64,000 nt of DNA from Blastocystis sp. Blastoise (GCA_039096225.1 JBBPEB010000030.1:1-64000); one strand, 5' to 3'. Counted from the stretch's first letter, positions 51,388 through 64,000 are shown. Program-made: numbers and translations. The notes: generated by a model not told the origin, from the sequence alone.

Positions 51388-52289
51388 GATAGCTTATTAA
51401 TATATATGTTTTTCTTTGACAGAAGATATTATTTATAAGATAATAGTTCTTATATTCTTGTTAATAATAAATAATAGAGTGAAAAAATCTTTTTCCCCAT
51501 GTTTTTGTTTTAGTAGATGACCTTCAAAAAACAAACTTTCAGCTGGAAGATCAGTTTTAAAATGTCTTTTCTTAAATAAATATTTCAAAAGAATATATCC
51601 ATTTTATAAATCTAACACTGGTTTGATTCATGAAGTCAACAGAAGCAAATATAAAGGCATAGTAGTAGAAATTATGAACAAAATCCGCCAATTTGTTTGT
51701 ATCATATCAAATAACTTTATAGCTTCAAATGGAAGCATGTAGTGTGTGTAAATCCTGATTGTGGTGAAGTCTAAATTTAGTTATAATTACTAAAACCGTA
51801 TTTAGCCAGATTTTGAAAAGTATTGCTTTTTTAAAGTATATATATTTAGAATAGCATTATATTTACTCTTATTTTCTATTTGAATCGCTTTATCTATAGT
51901 AGATAAATAAAAACACGTAAATGAGTAAAGAATTGTCAGTATCATAAAATAAAAAGGACTTCCTACGTCATAGTAATCGTTTACAGCCATTGTAGTTTAC
52001 TAAACTGAACAAACATGATGTTGACACATGTTATAGAATGCATTCTTATTTTTAAGACTGACTCAAACATGGTCATTGATATTAAATATGCTATAAAGTA
52101 CTGCTGGTAATAGTTTGTTATTCACTTATGATTCTCATATATGGAATCACTTTTAATAAATAATAAATTGTAAAAATATATATATATTTGGGGTATCTAT
52201 AATATTAGATAAGCAAAACCATTTATGTAATAAACGCTATAACTACAACCTAGTAGTTTTAATCTTTATTAATCAAAAGTATACACATT
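51388..52289. other. AT-rich region upstream of B3, no gene
   Basis: This should contain the 5' end and promoter of Helitron B3. It does not align obviously with the region upstream of B4. A short minus-strand open frame at 51,802-51,990 has no recognisable features. Confidence 0.5.
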
Positions 52290-52768
52290 TTGACACATAG
52301 GTAAAAAAACAACCACGTTTATTTCCAATAATGTTTTGACTAATAACAGTATTAAACACTCTAATAATTAATTTTACAAACAGTGAATTGAATCTCTTGT
52401 TTTAAGGCACGTAAACACACAATTCAAAACTGTTTTAACCTTAAAATTTGATATTTAGACGTAATATTTACACATTAGACTATATGTATCCTTCAAGACA
52501 TATTTGACTACTTTTTAACAACTTTAGAGCCAACATGTCCAGTTTGTCATTCACTCCTCAACTCCACTTTTGACTATTTTTTTTAGAAATGCAATACACA
52601 TATACTCTAGTTTTCAAATATATAAAAATTAATTGTCAAATATGAATTTGATTTGTCAACTTTCAGAAAATTTTTAGAAAAATGATTTTTCAATTTTCAG
52701 TTTTTTAACATGTTATACTATTGACTCTACTAAACTCATTTCTTAATTAATTTTAAATATTAAAAATT
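52290..52768 (-). repeat. Third copy of part of the arm repeat, cut by the MULE
   Basis: Matches the complement of about 33,120-33,600 and lies in the same orientation as the right arm at 48,600-49,080. The match stops inside TATTAAAAATTA, exactly where the MULE terminal motif begins. Confidence 0.65.
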
Positions 52769-52769
52769 A

Positions 52770-52920
52770 GAGGCATTGTTAGAAATACCCAAAAAATACC
52801 ATAATTATTTTAACCTACCCAAAAAAAAAACGAATTGTTAGAAATACCCAAAAATATTCAAAATTTTTGTTAAAATACCCAAAAATTTTACAAAATTGTT
52901 AGAAATACCCAAAACTTTTT
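52770..52920 (+). repeat. MULE left-end repeats around ATACCCAAAA
   Basis: TTGTTAGAAATACCCAAAA occurs three times (from about 52,777, 52,835 and 52,887), and two related copies with ACCTACCCAAAA and AAATACCCAAAA lie between them. Repeated subterminal motifs are common transposase-binding sites. Confidence 0.6.
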
Positions 52921-53528
52921 CAAGACTCTAAACGATTGGTACTTTGAAAACACAAATTTCTTAATAACCAATTAAAATTCTTTTTCTTTATTTTGTTAGA
53001 ATTAGAAAAAAAACTCCAGAATATTTTTATATTTGATTTATTATATTTCACAAGTGAAGCTTATACTATGTAAGACATTAAAAAAATTTAATAAATTCTC
53101 ATAATAATGAAGAAAAATAACTATCTAAGTTAAAACCAGCATTTCATTTTACATATTTTATATAATTGCTAGAATTTTTAAACTAAATATAATATAAATA
53201 TTTCAGATACTTTTATCAATTGACTGGAGTCATTTATAATGTAATAATATATAGTACTGCTCTCAAATAAAGCATTTAGAAAACAACAATGCTAATTTTC
53301 CTGATTTTTTGGTGATTTTCCTCTATAAAAATAATATTTGCAGTTATAAATCACCAAAAAATACATTTATTTATTTTTCACTATATCTACACGACTAAAA
53401 AGTTAATTACTACAAATTGTCGGCAACTATGTCTGTATATAGACGAAAAACACATTTTCATTATTATTTTTTAATAATTAGACAATTGATTCAAGTCAGC
53501 CACAAGAAGATGTGGAAAATCGTTTTTG

Positions 53529-54452
53529 TATGAATAAGGTTGATTACAGTGACTTCAAAAATAGTGAAGAAATTAAGAAATTTGAAAATGAAGAAACATA
53601 TGGAGTACAAATTATGTACGAAAATAAGTCTAAACTCAAAAGTGATGTCTCAATTCAAATGCAAAAGCTAGGATATCCAATTAAGGTTCAAAAATCAGAA
53701 AAAGGAAGAATTATTTACAAATGTTGTGTTTCCGATTGCCCGTTTATGCTTCATTTCCAAGGTGACGACGTTTCTGGATGGATAATGAAAAGATACTGTC
53801 ATCATGACTCAACTGTATGTTATTTAATTAATTATTATAGTTTATACTTATTATTAATATAGAAATGCAATCGTTTTAATATGATTTACATTAAGCTTAA
53901 CAAACAAAATAAAATAGATTATCAAATTATTAAGACAAGTAACTAAATATAAATATAATATATAATGTATATAATATTCTATTATATACAGTGATAAAAA
54001 ATCGAATTAAAAATCATCAATTTAATATAAGGTATATATATATATCAATATATAAATTGTGAGAGAGAAATCTATACATTGAATAAAGAAGGAAAAAGAG
54101 GAAAATAAATATATAGAGAGAAAAAAATGAAATACAGTAGTATATGTATGTGAAAAGTGTTATATATTAATTCAATGTATGAGAGTAATAGAAGAAATAT
54201 CCACCTATATATATAGAGAAAGGAAGATTATATAATATATACAGAGAGAAAGAAAGAAAGAAAAATTCTATTATATATATAGTAAGAATGAAAGAAAGAA
54301 ACATTTATGAATATATAAAGAGAGAACGACAGATATATATATATAGAGAGAGAGAGAGAAAGCGATAGAAAAAAATATCTAATATATATATATATATTGA
54401 GAGAGTAAGAGATGGAAGAGATAGAGAGAGATGCATAGAAAGAAGCAAAGAA

Positions 54453-54513
<61 letters not shown>

Positions 54514-56785
54514 TAAGTCTTAATCCAATGATTCTATCAAAAGATGCTAGTAATAGTAATGATCAAAATCATGAAGATGAAGCTGAGATACATGAAACTA
54601 TCAATTTTACACACAATTCTCGGAGCTCAGATGCTAATTCTAATCCTACAAATACCCAAACTCTTCCTATCTTAGAAGATCCATTCATATCTAGTAAAAA
54701 TTCTGAAATGGTCATAGAAGATATAAATAAATCAAAGGATAATAATCATGAAGATGAAGAAAGTAGAACAATTGATATAGAATTGAATATTGAAGATACA
54801 TCAATAGATAATGTGTTTTCTTATGAAGAACAAAATGAAGGAATTACAGAAGATAGATTTAATAATATATTTAAAGATATTTCTGATAAATGTATATTTA
54901 TTCAATATAAGTCACATAAATACAATCAAGATATAAGCTCAAATGATGTTGTGAGTTATTTAAAGGAAAATAATCTAGCCAAGTATTTCAAATCAATATC
55001 TCAGTTAAAACAATTCCTGGAGAAGAAGAATATCAGTGTTTCATATGAAATAGCAAGAAACGCCTTAAGAGAATTAGGTATTAAGTCAACTAATGACTAT
55101 AGTAAAATACCATGTATTATAAAAAGTATAATAAGCAAAGAAAATTATGCTATATATGGTTGCCTCCCTCCAGGATATACATATAAGAATATTAATGCTT
55201 ATCCTTCTTCTTCTTATATTCAATCTAATATAGATGAGAATATAGTAGATAATCATTTAGAACAAGATGAAACTTTCAGAGTAAACTTGGAAGATAGTGT
55301 TCTGAATTATTCTGAAAATGATTCAGTTTGTAGTGGAAATAATTCCAATATGAATATACATGAAGAAATAAACATGGATAGAGAATTAAACAAAGCAGTA
55401 GGGAATAATAAAGTAATAAGTCATGAGTTTCTATATTCTTTTGTATCTATTAAATCAAATATAGCATTATATAAGAAGGGAAATAAAGCAGTAATCTTTA
55501 TGGATGGAACTCATATGTATATGAATGATCATATCATATTAACTGCTATATCCATTACTATTAATAGACAAATACTTCTTCTTGCTTATGGTATATATGC
55601 TGTAGAGTGTTTAGCTACCTGGAGTGATTTCCAAACTAATCTGAAAAAAGCACTTGAACTCATGTCATGTAAAACTACAAACATAACATTTTTCTCAGAT
55701 ATGGACAAAGGTCTCAAAGGAAGCCTAGGAGTAGTCTTTCCTGAATGCACATATATATCATGTGCATTTCATATTCTAAAGAAGATGACAAATGTGAATT
55801 CAAGAATAATAGGACTAATATCACAACTCATTCTAATTGATGATGAAGAAGAATTCTATAAGCTTATTAATGATTCTTCAATAACAGAGAACCAGAAGAA
55901 GCAAATACTCTCACAAAGGGGAAAGAATATGTATAATATAGATCTACCACCTCATGTATCCAGATATGGATACATTGCCTCAAGTTTGGCCGAGTCATTT
56001 AATAATCTTATTAGTGACATAAGAGGAATGTCTATACAGAAGGTATTGTTTGAAATCTATAATCATGCAATTAATTATCAACTGAAAATAAAAGAGGCAC
56101 CTCATATATCATTCTTTCTTCCTTACTTTCAAAAAGAGTTTGATATGGCTGATATATTTGTTTCTAATGTGATATCATATAAGAGTATAAATAAGGGTTT
56201 ATATAGACTAGTAATGGAAGAAGAAAACCGTGAATACATAATTAATTTTGAACAGAATACATGTTCTTGTTCAATTTTTCAATACCAAGGTTATCCTTGT
56301 ATACATGCTATTCTTCTATATAAAAAGTATAATAGCAGTGTTTCGTATAATCAACAAGGAATTGACGATTTCAATACTATTGCCAAATACTTCATTCCAT
56401 ATAAGAACCATATGAATACTTATTATAATTATTATGTAGATAGGTAATGATATATATAATACATATTATATAAATATTTTTTTTTGTTATATATAGAAGA
56501 ATAGATGATTCATGCTTGAAAGAAGAAAGTCACATAAATATTACAGGACCAAATAATCCAATTCGTAAATCAGGTCGACCATCTAAGTTTAACTATTCTC
56601 ATATAACATCTTATTATCTGAAAAATAAGTATTGGAAAATAAAGAACAGTATTCCAGCTTTGGAGTGTTTGAATGAGTGTGCAGTTGAAGCTGAAAAAGA
56701 GAAATATGAAGAAACTGATATTGCCTCAATTCCTACACTTGAAGATGTAGAATCATCAGAATATAGTTCGAAGAGAAGAAAGTAG
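53529..56785 (+). CDS. MULE transposase (DDE, SWIM zinc finger)
   Basis: This gene encodes a cut-and-paste transposase of the Mutator type. The first exon (frame open from an AG at 53,481; first ATG 53,529; to a GTATGT donor at 53,815) has a MULE N-terminal zinc-binding region (KCCVSDCPF, then CHHDS). The main exon 54,509-56,443 carries, counting from the Met at 54,528, D326 (MDGTH), D391 (SDMDKG), C412-H415 and E489 (AESFNN), a complete DDE triad, then a SWIM finger C579-x-C581-x9-C591-x-H593. The last exon 56,497-56,785 joins by a phase-2 intron and has an AT-hook-like RKSGRPSK. Joining exon 1 directly to the main exon leaves a phase mismatch, so a small exon or another donor may be missing from my model, or the gene may be damaged there. 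Confidence 0.78.
53815..54508 (+). repeat. MULE intron of simple repeats
   Basis: About 690 bp of ATATAT and GAGAGAAAGAAAG repeats with a long AT run (about 54,462-54,506) directly before the TATATAG acceptor. Confidence 0.55.
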
Positions 56786-57060
56786 TATTTTTTAAATGAT
56801 AAGTCTATGTATATACTTATTATAATCTATAATACATATTAATTTTTTTACATTCCTAATAATATAAAATATTTTTAATTAATCATATTTAATATAAATG
56901 TCTTCTTATTTATAAGATCATTGTTTTGTTATTGATTCAAATATAATATCATATATGTCGTTGATATTGCAGATATTCATATTAAAGAGACTAAGACTAA
57001 TAAAAAAGAATACTCATCAACGGATATAAATCCAAAATGAAACCAGCTAGAGTAATATGT
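56786..57060. other. AT-rich 3' flank of the MULE gene, no gene
   Basis: Nothing recognisable. No terminal inverted repeat matching the left end of the MULE was seen here. Confidence 0.5.
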
Positions 57061-58726
57061 ATTACAAATTATTGCATATGCAAATAAATGAAAGAGGACA
57101 AGAATAAGAAGGAGAAGGAGAAGGACAAGGACAAGGACAAGGAGCAGAAGAAGAAGGATAGGATAAAGATAAGAAGAAGGATAAGGATAAGGATAAGAAG
57201 AAGAAGTAGAAGGAGAAGGATAAAAAGGACAAAGATAAGGATAAGGATAGGAGAAAGAAATGACAAGAAGAACGATAAAAAAAGAGAATGGCAGAAATAA
57301 AAGAAAAAGAAGGAGAAGGAGAAGGAGAACAAGAAGGAAAATAAGAATAAACCAAGAATAAACATAATAAGGAAAACATCAATAGAAGGTAAGGATAAGT
57401 AGAATGAGAATGATTAGAAGTAGAAGCATAAGAATAATAATACGAAGAAGACGGAGAAAGAGAAGCATATGTGGGAGTAGAAGAAAAAGCATGTGAATAA
57501 AAATGGAAAAAGAAGAAACTAAAAAGAGAATAGAAGGAGAGGATCAAAATATGAATAAGAAGGAGAAGGATAAGAAGGATAAGAATGACAAAGAGAAGGA
57601 GAATAAGAAAGAAAGAACGAGAAAGAGAAGAAGGAAAAAATAAACAGAAGAAGAAAGAGAAGGAGGAGAAGAATGAGAAGAAAAAGAATAGGAAGGAGAA
57701 TGACAAAAAAAAACAAGAATGACAAGAATGGCAAAAGGAAAAAGGAGAAGAAGACAAATTATAGAAGGAGGAGAAGAAGAAAAATTATAGAAGAAGGAGA
57801 AGAAGAAAGATTAAGAAGAAGGAGAAGAAGGAAAAGGAGGAATCAAAAGAAGGAGAAGGAGGAAGGAGAAGAAGATGAAAAAATAAAATTATAAGAAGAA
57901 AAAGTAGAAGAAGAAAGAGAAAGAGAAGAACCACAAAGAAAAGGGGGAGAAGAAAGAAATTATAGAAGTAGAAGAAGGAAAAGAAAAGAGAAAAAGGAGA
58001 AAGAGAATAAGGACAAGAATAAGGTAAAAGTAAAAGTAAAAGAATCAATAGAAGAAAAAGTATGAGAAGAAGAATATTGAAAAGGAGATAGAGAAGTAGA
58101 CGAATAAGTTGAGATAAAATGAGAAAGAAGAAGAAATAAAAGTATGGTAGTAGAAACAGAAGTAGAAATAGGTAGAAATAGATGGAAAAGGAAAATGAGA
58201 ATCAGTAGAAGAAGAAGAAGAAGAAGAAGAAAATGAGAAAGAGAAGAAGAAGAATGAGAAATAGAATATAGAAATGAAATAGAAGAAACAAGAATGAAAG
58301 AAGTAGAAGAAGAAAAAATAATACTAATAATACGAATGTGAATGAGAATAAGAAGAAGAAATAGAAGAATAGCAATAATGGAATGAAAATGAAAAAAAAA
58401 AGAAGAAGAAAGAGAAATAGAAAAAGAAGAACAAGAAGTAGTTGTAATAGAAATGGATGTAGAAGCATAAAAAAGTAGTAGAAGCAAAAGTAGGAGTAAG
58501 AGTTGAAGTTGGAGTACAAGCGAAGTAGAATAGAAATATAAGTAGAAATATAAGTAGAAGAATGAGAAGTAGTATTAGTAATAGTGTAGAAGTCGAAATG
58601 GAAGAAAAAAATAACAGTAAGTAGTAGTAGTAGAAATATGAGTAGAAGAACAAGTATAAATAGAAGAATAAAGGAAAGAAGGAAAGAAGCTGAAGTAGAA
58701 GAAGTATAAGGAAAAGAAGGTAAATA

Positions 58727-58759
<33 letters not shown>

Positions 58760-61700
58760 TAAGGAAAAGAAGGTAAATATAAGAATAATAATAATAATAG
58801 TAAGGAGAAGTAGTAAAAAAGAAGAAACAGAAGAATAAGGAGGAAGAGGAAATGAGATGAATAAAGAAAAGTAAAAAGAAGTAAAATATTGAGAAATAGA
58901 ACGAGAAGTAAAAGAATAATAAAAAACAAACTTTAATAAGTATGGATAGAAGAAAAAGAAAAAGAAAAATAATGAGAAATAGAATAAAGAGATTGAAAAT
59001 GATAAGAAAAAGGAAAGCATGAAAGATAATAGGAATGAGAATAAGAAGAATAAGTAGAAGTATAAGGAGGAGTATAAAGAAAATGGAGATAAGGAGTAGA
59101 AGCAGAAGGAGAAGCTAAGGTTGAAGAAAAATAGAAAGGATGATAATAAGAAAGATAAAAGAAATAGAAGGAAAACGAGAGTGTGAAGTAAAATAAGAAT
59201 AACAAAAATAAAAAGAAGCAGAAGGAAAACAAGAAGAACTAAATGAAAATGAGGAGAGGAAGAATTTGAAAAAGAAGAAATATAATAAGAAGAATAAGAA
59301 CAAGAAGAGGAATCACAAAAATAAAAAGAAAGATACTACAAATAAAAAGAATACTGAGGAAGACAAAATATAGAGTAAAAAATGATATAGAAGAAGCAGA
59401 AGATAGTGAATAAGGAGAAGAAGAAGATAAAGTAGAAGAAGAAGTAGATCGAGAAACAGAATAAAGGGAAATGAAAAGTAGAATGAAAATAAGTAAGAAA
59501 ATAGGAATATATAAATAAGATGTAGAAGAAAAATTGAAGCAAAATGAGACGAATTTAGAATAAAACAGAATACGTTAAATTAGAAGAATATGAAGAATAA
59601 AAAATGAGAAGCATACAAGTAGAATAATGAGAAATAGACAAGCCTGTAGAAGAAAGGCAAAAAAAGAAGAATCTGGAAAAAACAAGAATAAGAATAGAAT
59701 AAGAATAAGAATAAGAATAAGAATGGAATAAAAACTGACTGAGAAAGTACTAGAAGTAGTAGAAGTAGTAGTAGTGTAAATAGACTTAGACTTAGACTTA
59801 GAAGCAGAAGGAGAAGCACAATTATGTATGTATAAATAGAAGAAACAAAGTATAAGTAAAATAGGAAAAAGAAAAGGCGAATAGATGAAGTATAATTATA
59901 AATATAAATAGAAGAATGAGAAAGAGAATATGAATAAGAATAGATGAAGTATAATTATAAGTACAAATAGAAGAAGAAATAGAAGAAATAGAAGAAAAAT
60001 ATAATAGGAATAAGGAGTAGAATTAAAAGAGTCTAATATAAATAATAATAAAAAGAAGTTATACTAGTATAAGTAGATGTAAAATGATGAATATAAGTTG
60101 ATAAACAAGAAGTACTAGAAGTAGAAGAATAAGTAGAAGTAGAAGAAATCGAATTATAATAGAACTAAAATAAAAAGTAGACGAAAAAGAGTAGAAGTTC
60201 AAATTGAAGAATAAGAATTAATAGTAGTACGAGTACATGTAAAAGGAGAAGTGAACGTAGAAGGAGAAATAGTCATAAGTAGTGGTAGTAGAAGTAAAGA
60301 ACAAGAAGAAGAAGAAGAAGGAAAACTAGAAAGTATAAGTAGAACTAGAAGTAGAAAAGAAAGTAGAAGTAGACGTGCATGTATAAATAAAAGTAAGAAT
60401 AGAAGCACGAGTACAATGATAAGTAGAATTAGAATAAGAATAAATACTAGTAGAAAGAAATAGGAATAAGAATAATAACAAGTAGTAATAGAACTAGTAG
60501 TAGTAGTAGAAATTGGAATAAGAATGAAAGTAAGTAATAATATAAGTACAAGTAAACAAAAAGTATAAGTACAAGTAGAAATAGAAGAATAAAGTAATGA
60601 ATGAAAAAAAACTGAAGAAGACGAAGTATAAGGAATAGAATAAGAACAGAATAAAAAAGGAATGAAAATAATAATAATGATGTAAAAACGTGAAAAGAAG
60701 GAGAAGAATAAAGAAAAGGAAGAGAGACTATATAATTAGAAAGAGAATGAGAAGTAAAATAAGAAGAACAAGAACTAATATAAATAGAACGATAATAAGA
60801 AATAGAAGGAGAAGGAGAATATCAAAAAGAGAGTGAGAATGAGAAGAAAAAGGAAAATATGAAAGATAATAGGAATAAGAATAAAAAGGATAAGTAGAAG
60901 TACAACGAAGAGAAAGGAAAATGAAGAGAAGAAGTAGAAGCAAAAGGAGATGATGATGTTGAAGAAAAACATGTTGGAGAATAATAATAAACCACATAAG
61001 GAGAAACAAAAGGAAAAGAAGAATTTGATGTAAAATAATAAGTATATGAAAAAAGGAGAAGCAGAAGGAAAATGAGTAGACTTAAACTGAGAATACATGA
61101 CAGAGAATTTGAAAAAGAAGAAATAGGATGAGAATAGTAGGAAAAAGAGAGGAATGAGAATAAGAAATAGAATGACGATACAAATAAGAAGAAGAAAAAG
61201 AAAATATAGAGAAAAAAGATGATATAAAAGAATGAGAAGATAGGGAATAAGAAGAAGATAAAAAGTAGAAGAAGAAGAAGAAGAAGAAGAACCAAAGCTA
61301 GAACTAGAACAAAGAGAAGGAAAAGTAGAAGTTTAAAAAAGAAAGATAATAGGAGAAAAAGTAAGAATTAGAATAAGATATAGAAGGATAGTGAGAAGAA
61401 TTTGGTGAAAATAGAATACGCAAAAGTAGAAGAATATATATAAATAAAAAGTGAGAAGTATACCAGCAGAGTAAGGAGAACTAGACAAGAAAGTAGATAC
61501 AAGTAAAAGAAGAATTTGGAGAACAATAAGAATAAGAATATGACTAAGAGAGTAGTAGTAGAACCATAAGAGAAGTATGAATAGATGTAAAAGTATAAAT
61601 GAAGTAGAAGGAGAACAATAAGTATGAGTAGAACCATATGTATAAGTATAATGAGAATAAGAATAAAATAAGAAAGATGACAATATGAAGTGTTAGTAGA

Positions 61701-62250
61701 AGGAAAATGAGATAAATAGTAGAATAAAAAGAAGAATATTAAGGAGAGAAAGTTTAGAAGTGGAAGGAGTACAATAAAAATAAGAATGAAGTGAATAAGA
61801 ATAGGAATAAGAAGAATAAAAAGGAGAAATGAAAATAGAAGGAGAAGAAAGAAGATATAAAGGAGAATAATAATAAGTAGAAGGAGAAATAAAAAATAAG
61901 TTTAATAAGAATGAAAATAAGAATAATAGAATAAATTGAAGATAGAAAAGTATAAGAAAAGAAGGAAGAAGAAGGAAAGTGATAAGATGAAGAATTAGAA
62001 TAAATAATAAGAAAATGAAGAATACGAATAAGGAGTATGATAAGCAGAAGTGAATAAAAAGAATGAGAAATGGAAGGACAATACTAATAATAATAATAAG
62101 AAAAAGAAGATACAAAAGGAGGAGGAGAAGAATGAAAAAAAGTTAAGGCTAACTAGAAGCAGAATAGTATAAAGATAATGATAATAAGATTGTAGAACAA
62201 GAAATAGAAGTAGAATAAGAAGAGAAATGATTAGGAAGTATAAGTAAAGT

Positions 62251-62319
62251 AAGAAGAGAAAGATATCATGAATAAGAAGAGAAAGATATCATGAATAAGA
62301 AGAGAAAGATATCATGAAT
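62251..62319. repeat. 23-bp direct repeat, three units
   Basis: Three identical tandem units containing AGAGAAAGATATCATGAAT, each including the palindrome GATATC. Confidence 0.9.
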
Positions 62320-63373
62320 AAGAATAAGAATAAAAAATGAAGTAGAAATACAAGCAGAAATAGAAGTAGAATAAGAGTGTAAAAATAAGGTGAATAAGAA
62401 TAAAATGTGGAAGATGAAGAAGTAGTAAAAGTTGAGTGAATAGTAAAGAGAAATGGAAAGTAGACACTAAGGCTTATGAAATGAAAACAAAGGAATAACA
62501 CCAGAAATAAGAAGTAGAATTAGAATAAGAAGGAAATTAAGAATGAAATGCTGAAGTAGAAGAAGAATTAACAGGAGACAAGAATAAGTAGAAGGCGAAG
62601 CAGAACGAGAATAAGCGTAAAAATAATAATAATTAAAGAATAATATCAATTAAAAGAAGGAAAATAGGAATGAGAAGTAAAATAGAAATTACAATAAAAA
62701 AAATAAGTAAAAGTAACTAGATAAGCAGAATGAAAATATGAATAGTATGATGAAGGGAAAGGAGAATGAGAAAGTCGCATATGAAGGAAAGCGAGAAGTA
62801 GCACGAGGATAGTAATAAAAATAAGAAAGAGAAATTAAAAAATAAGGAGACGTGGAATAAGAAGGAGAAAGTGAGATATATGGAAAAACTAAATAAGAAA
62901 CAAAATATTAAGTAAAATAAGAAGTAAAAAAAGAAGTAAAAAAAGAAGTAACAACAATATATGAAAAAGAAGAAGTTGAAGAAGTTGAAGAAGGAGAAGA
63001 AAAATAAGAATAAGAGAAATATATCTAAGAATAATAAAAAGAAGATGACAATAACAAGGAGAAGTAAATTTACAAGGAGAAAAAAAAGAAAGGAAACATA
63101 AGTGAAGAAGGAGAATAAGGAGAAGTAGAATAAGATGTACAGGTGAAGAAGAATAAGTAGTAGACGTAAAGTAAGAAGAATAAGAATAAGAATGAAAGGA
63201 TAAGAAGAAGGATAAGAAGAAGAAGAAGAAGAATGAAAAGGAAAGGATAATTAGAAGTATAATAATAAAATATAATAGTAGAATTCGTGAAGAGGTAATA
63301 GTTATGAAAACAAATAAAGAAAAATTAATATCTATACAAAAAAGAAGAAAAAGATGTAGTAAGAAGTGTATTA

Positions 63374-63429
63374 GAATGAAGAATGAAGAATGAAGAATGA
63401 AGAATGAAGAATGAAGAATGAAGAATGAA
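63374..63429. repeat. GAATGAA 7-bp tandem repeat, eight units
   Basis: Eight perfect copies of GAATGAA at the right edge of purine tract 2. Confidence 0.92.
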
Positions 63430-63669
63430 ATTTTGTAAACCAAAAAATTTAATAAATAAAAGAATAATAAATTGCAACTTTCCTAATAGACTAATAATAT
63501 TTGTAATCAATTTTTTGTTTTATAGAAGAAACAATAAAAATACCACTAGGTCTAAAGAATATATAATATTATAAAAATAGAATATTAATAATTATAATAT
63601 AAAGAAAAAAATAACATATATATTATTAATAGTCAGTTAAAACAAACTAACTATATTATTAAATACATA

Positions 63670-64000
63670 TATACCTTAATAAAGACTTGAATCATCGCAA
63701 TCTGATTCCCAAGTTGTGCTTAAATACGCTAAGATTCTATAAATAAATACGTAGAATAAATTAATAAAATTAATTAAAGTATAAACATATTAGAAAAACA
63801 ACAAGATAGAAAAATAGGAGCTAATTCAATTATAAAAAGTATAATATAAAATTAAAAAAAGATAGGGATGCTATTAGAATGATAGTGATGTATTAATAGC
63901 ATAGACAAGAAATAGATATAGCAAAAAATAAACAAAATGAGAAAAATGAAAAATATCTATATACCTTAGATTCATCAGTATTGTTTACCAAGACCTTTTG
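63670..64000 (-). other. Possible spliced gene running off the window
   Basis: Two minus-strand blocks end in AAG|GTATAT (about 63,675 and 63,965) like the Helitron micro-exons, and one is preceded by TTTATAG. In phase 1, however, each would meet TAA just before the donor, so they do not follow the pattern of the genes above. They may belong to another gene or be chance splice signals. Confidence 0.25.

Larger units (their letters stand above)
52770..56785 (+). mobile_element. Mutator-like element (right end not found)
   Basis: The left edge is set by the break in the arm repeat near 52,769 and by an array of terminal motifs. The element carries a MULE transposase gene with intact catalytic residues. 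I found no inverted copy of the left-end motif between 56,785 and the window end, so the right terminus is lost, diverged or beyond the window. Confidence 0.65.
57061..63460. repeat. Purine-rich tract 2 (6.4 kb)
   Basis: The + strand is dominated by AGAAGA, AGTAGAAGA, GAATAAGAATAAG and GGAGAAGGA words, with few C and T. It resembles tract 1 in composition but uses GTAGAAGTAG and AGAATAAG words more and GATAGA less. Minus-strand open frames are compositional artefacts. No gene is supported. Confidence 0.85.

Noticed and set aside
51802-51990. 62-residue minus-strand open frame upstream of B3
   Set aside because: No recognisable motif and no counterpart upstream of B4; it could be chance.
62251-62319. 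CRISPR-like array
   Set aside because: The 23-bp units are directly adjacent without spacers, in a eukaryotic purine tract.
57062-63510. Long minus-strand open frames that look like multi-pass membrane proteins
   Set aside because: Same compositional artefact in purine tract 2; CTT/TTC/TCT codons give Leu, Phe and Ser automatically.

Overview
The window reads as transposon-dominated DNA from a very AT-rich eukaryote. Protein-coding genes are split by short introns that run from GTATAT/GTATGT to TATAG, coding exons are rich in Asn, Ile and Lys codons, and no bacterial operon signals or ordinary host genes are visible. An early-diverging fungus or an AT-rich protist would fit, but the sequence alone does not fix the lineage.

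Layout. (1) 1-18,961: two head-to-tail copies, about 9.54 kb apart, of a Helitron (family A, + strand). Each carries one intact 15-exon gene for a Rep (HUH) plus Pif1-type helicase protein of about 2,086 residues, and ends in a canonical GC hairpin followed by CTAG|T. (2) 18,962-23,340: a 4.4-kb purine-rich satellite-like tract. (3) 23,913-51,387, minus strand: a second Helitron family (B). Its first copy (B3) has 5 exons at 50,809-51,387 and the other 8 at 24,150-31,408. Between them, inside one intron, lies a 19.4-kb insertion (31,413-50,795) bounded by near-identical inverted arms. (4) Inside that insertion are a complete family-B Helitron (B4; 36,930-46,912, 29 exons, about 2,462 residues), a piece of a third family-B gene (B5; 34,435-36,493) and a Helitron-type 3' hairpin facing the other way (34,398-34,434). 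(5) 52,290-52,768: another copy of an arm segment, broken by a Mutator-like element (MULE) whose transposase gene occupies 53,529-56,785. (6) 57,061-63,460: a second, 6.4-kb purine-rich tract. (7) 63,460-64,000: possible splice signals on the minus strand running off the window.

The most unusual content is the 5' half of the Helitron genes. In both families the Rep-helicase domain lies in one huge last exon. It is preceded by a module made of a short basic first exon, many exons of 18-171 bp, one long Asn/Ser-rich exon and one or two short exons. I worked out the exon borders by hand for B3, B4 and both A copies. In all four, every internal exon is a multiple of three and every intron is phase 1, so any exon could be skipped, duplicated or swapped without breaking the frame. 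Micro-exon number differs strongly between B copies (13 versus 29 exons in total) although their catalytic exons are almost identical. In family A, exons 3-6 differ between copies mostly by amino-acid-changing substitutions, while the introns between them are nearly identical. This looks like a modular, fast-evolving N-terminal region attached to a conserved rolling-circle transposase. I do not recognise it from described Helitrons, but I could not search for it.

The layering gives an order of events: B3 was present before the 19.4-kb inverted-arm structure entered its intron, B4 sits inside that structure, and the MULE interrupts a further copy of the arm repeat.
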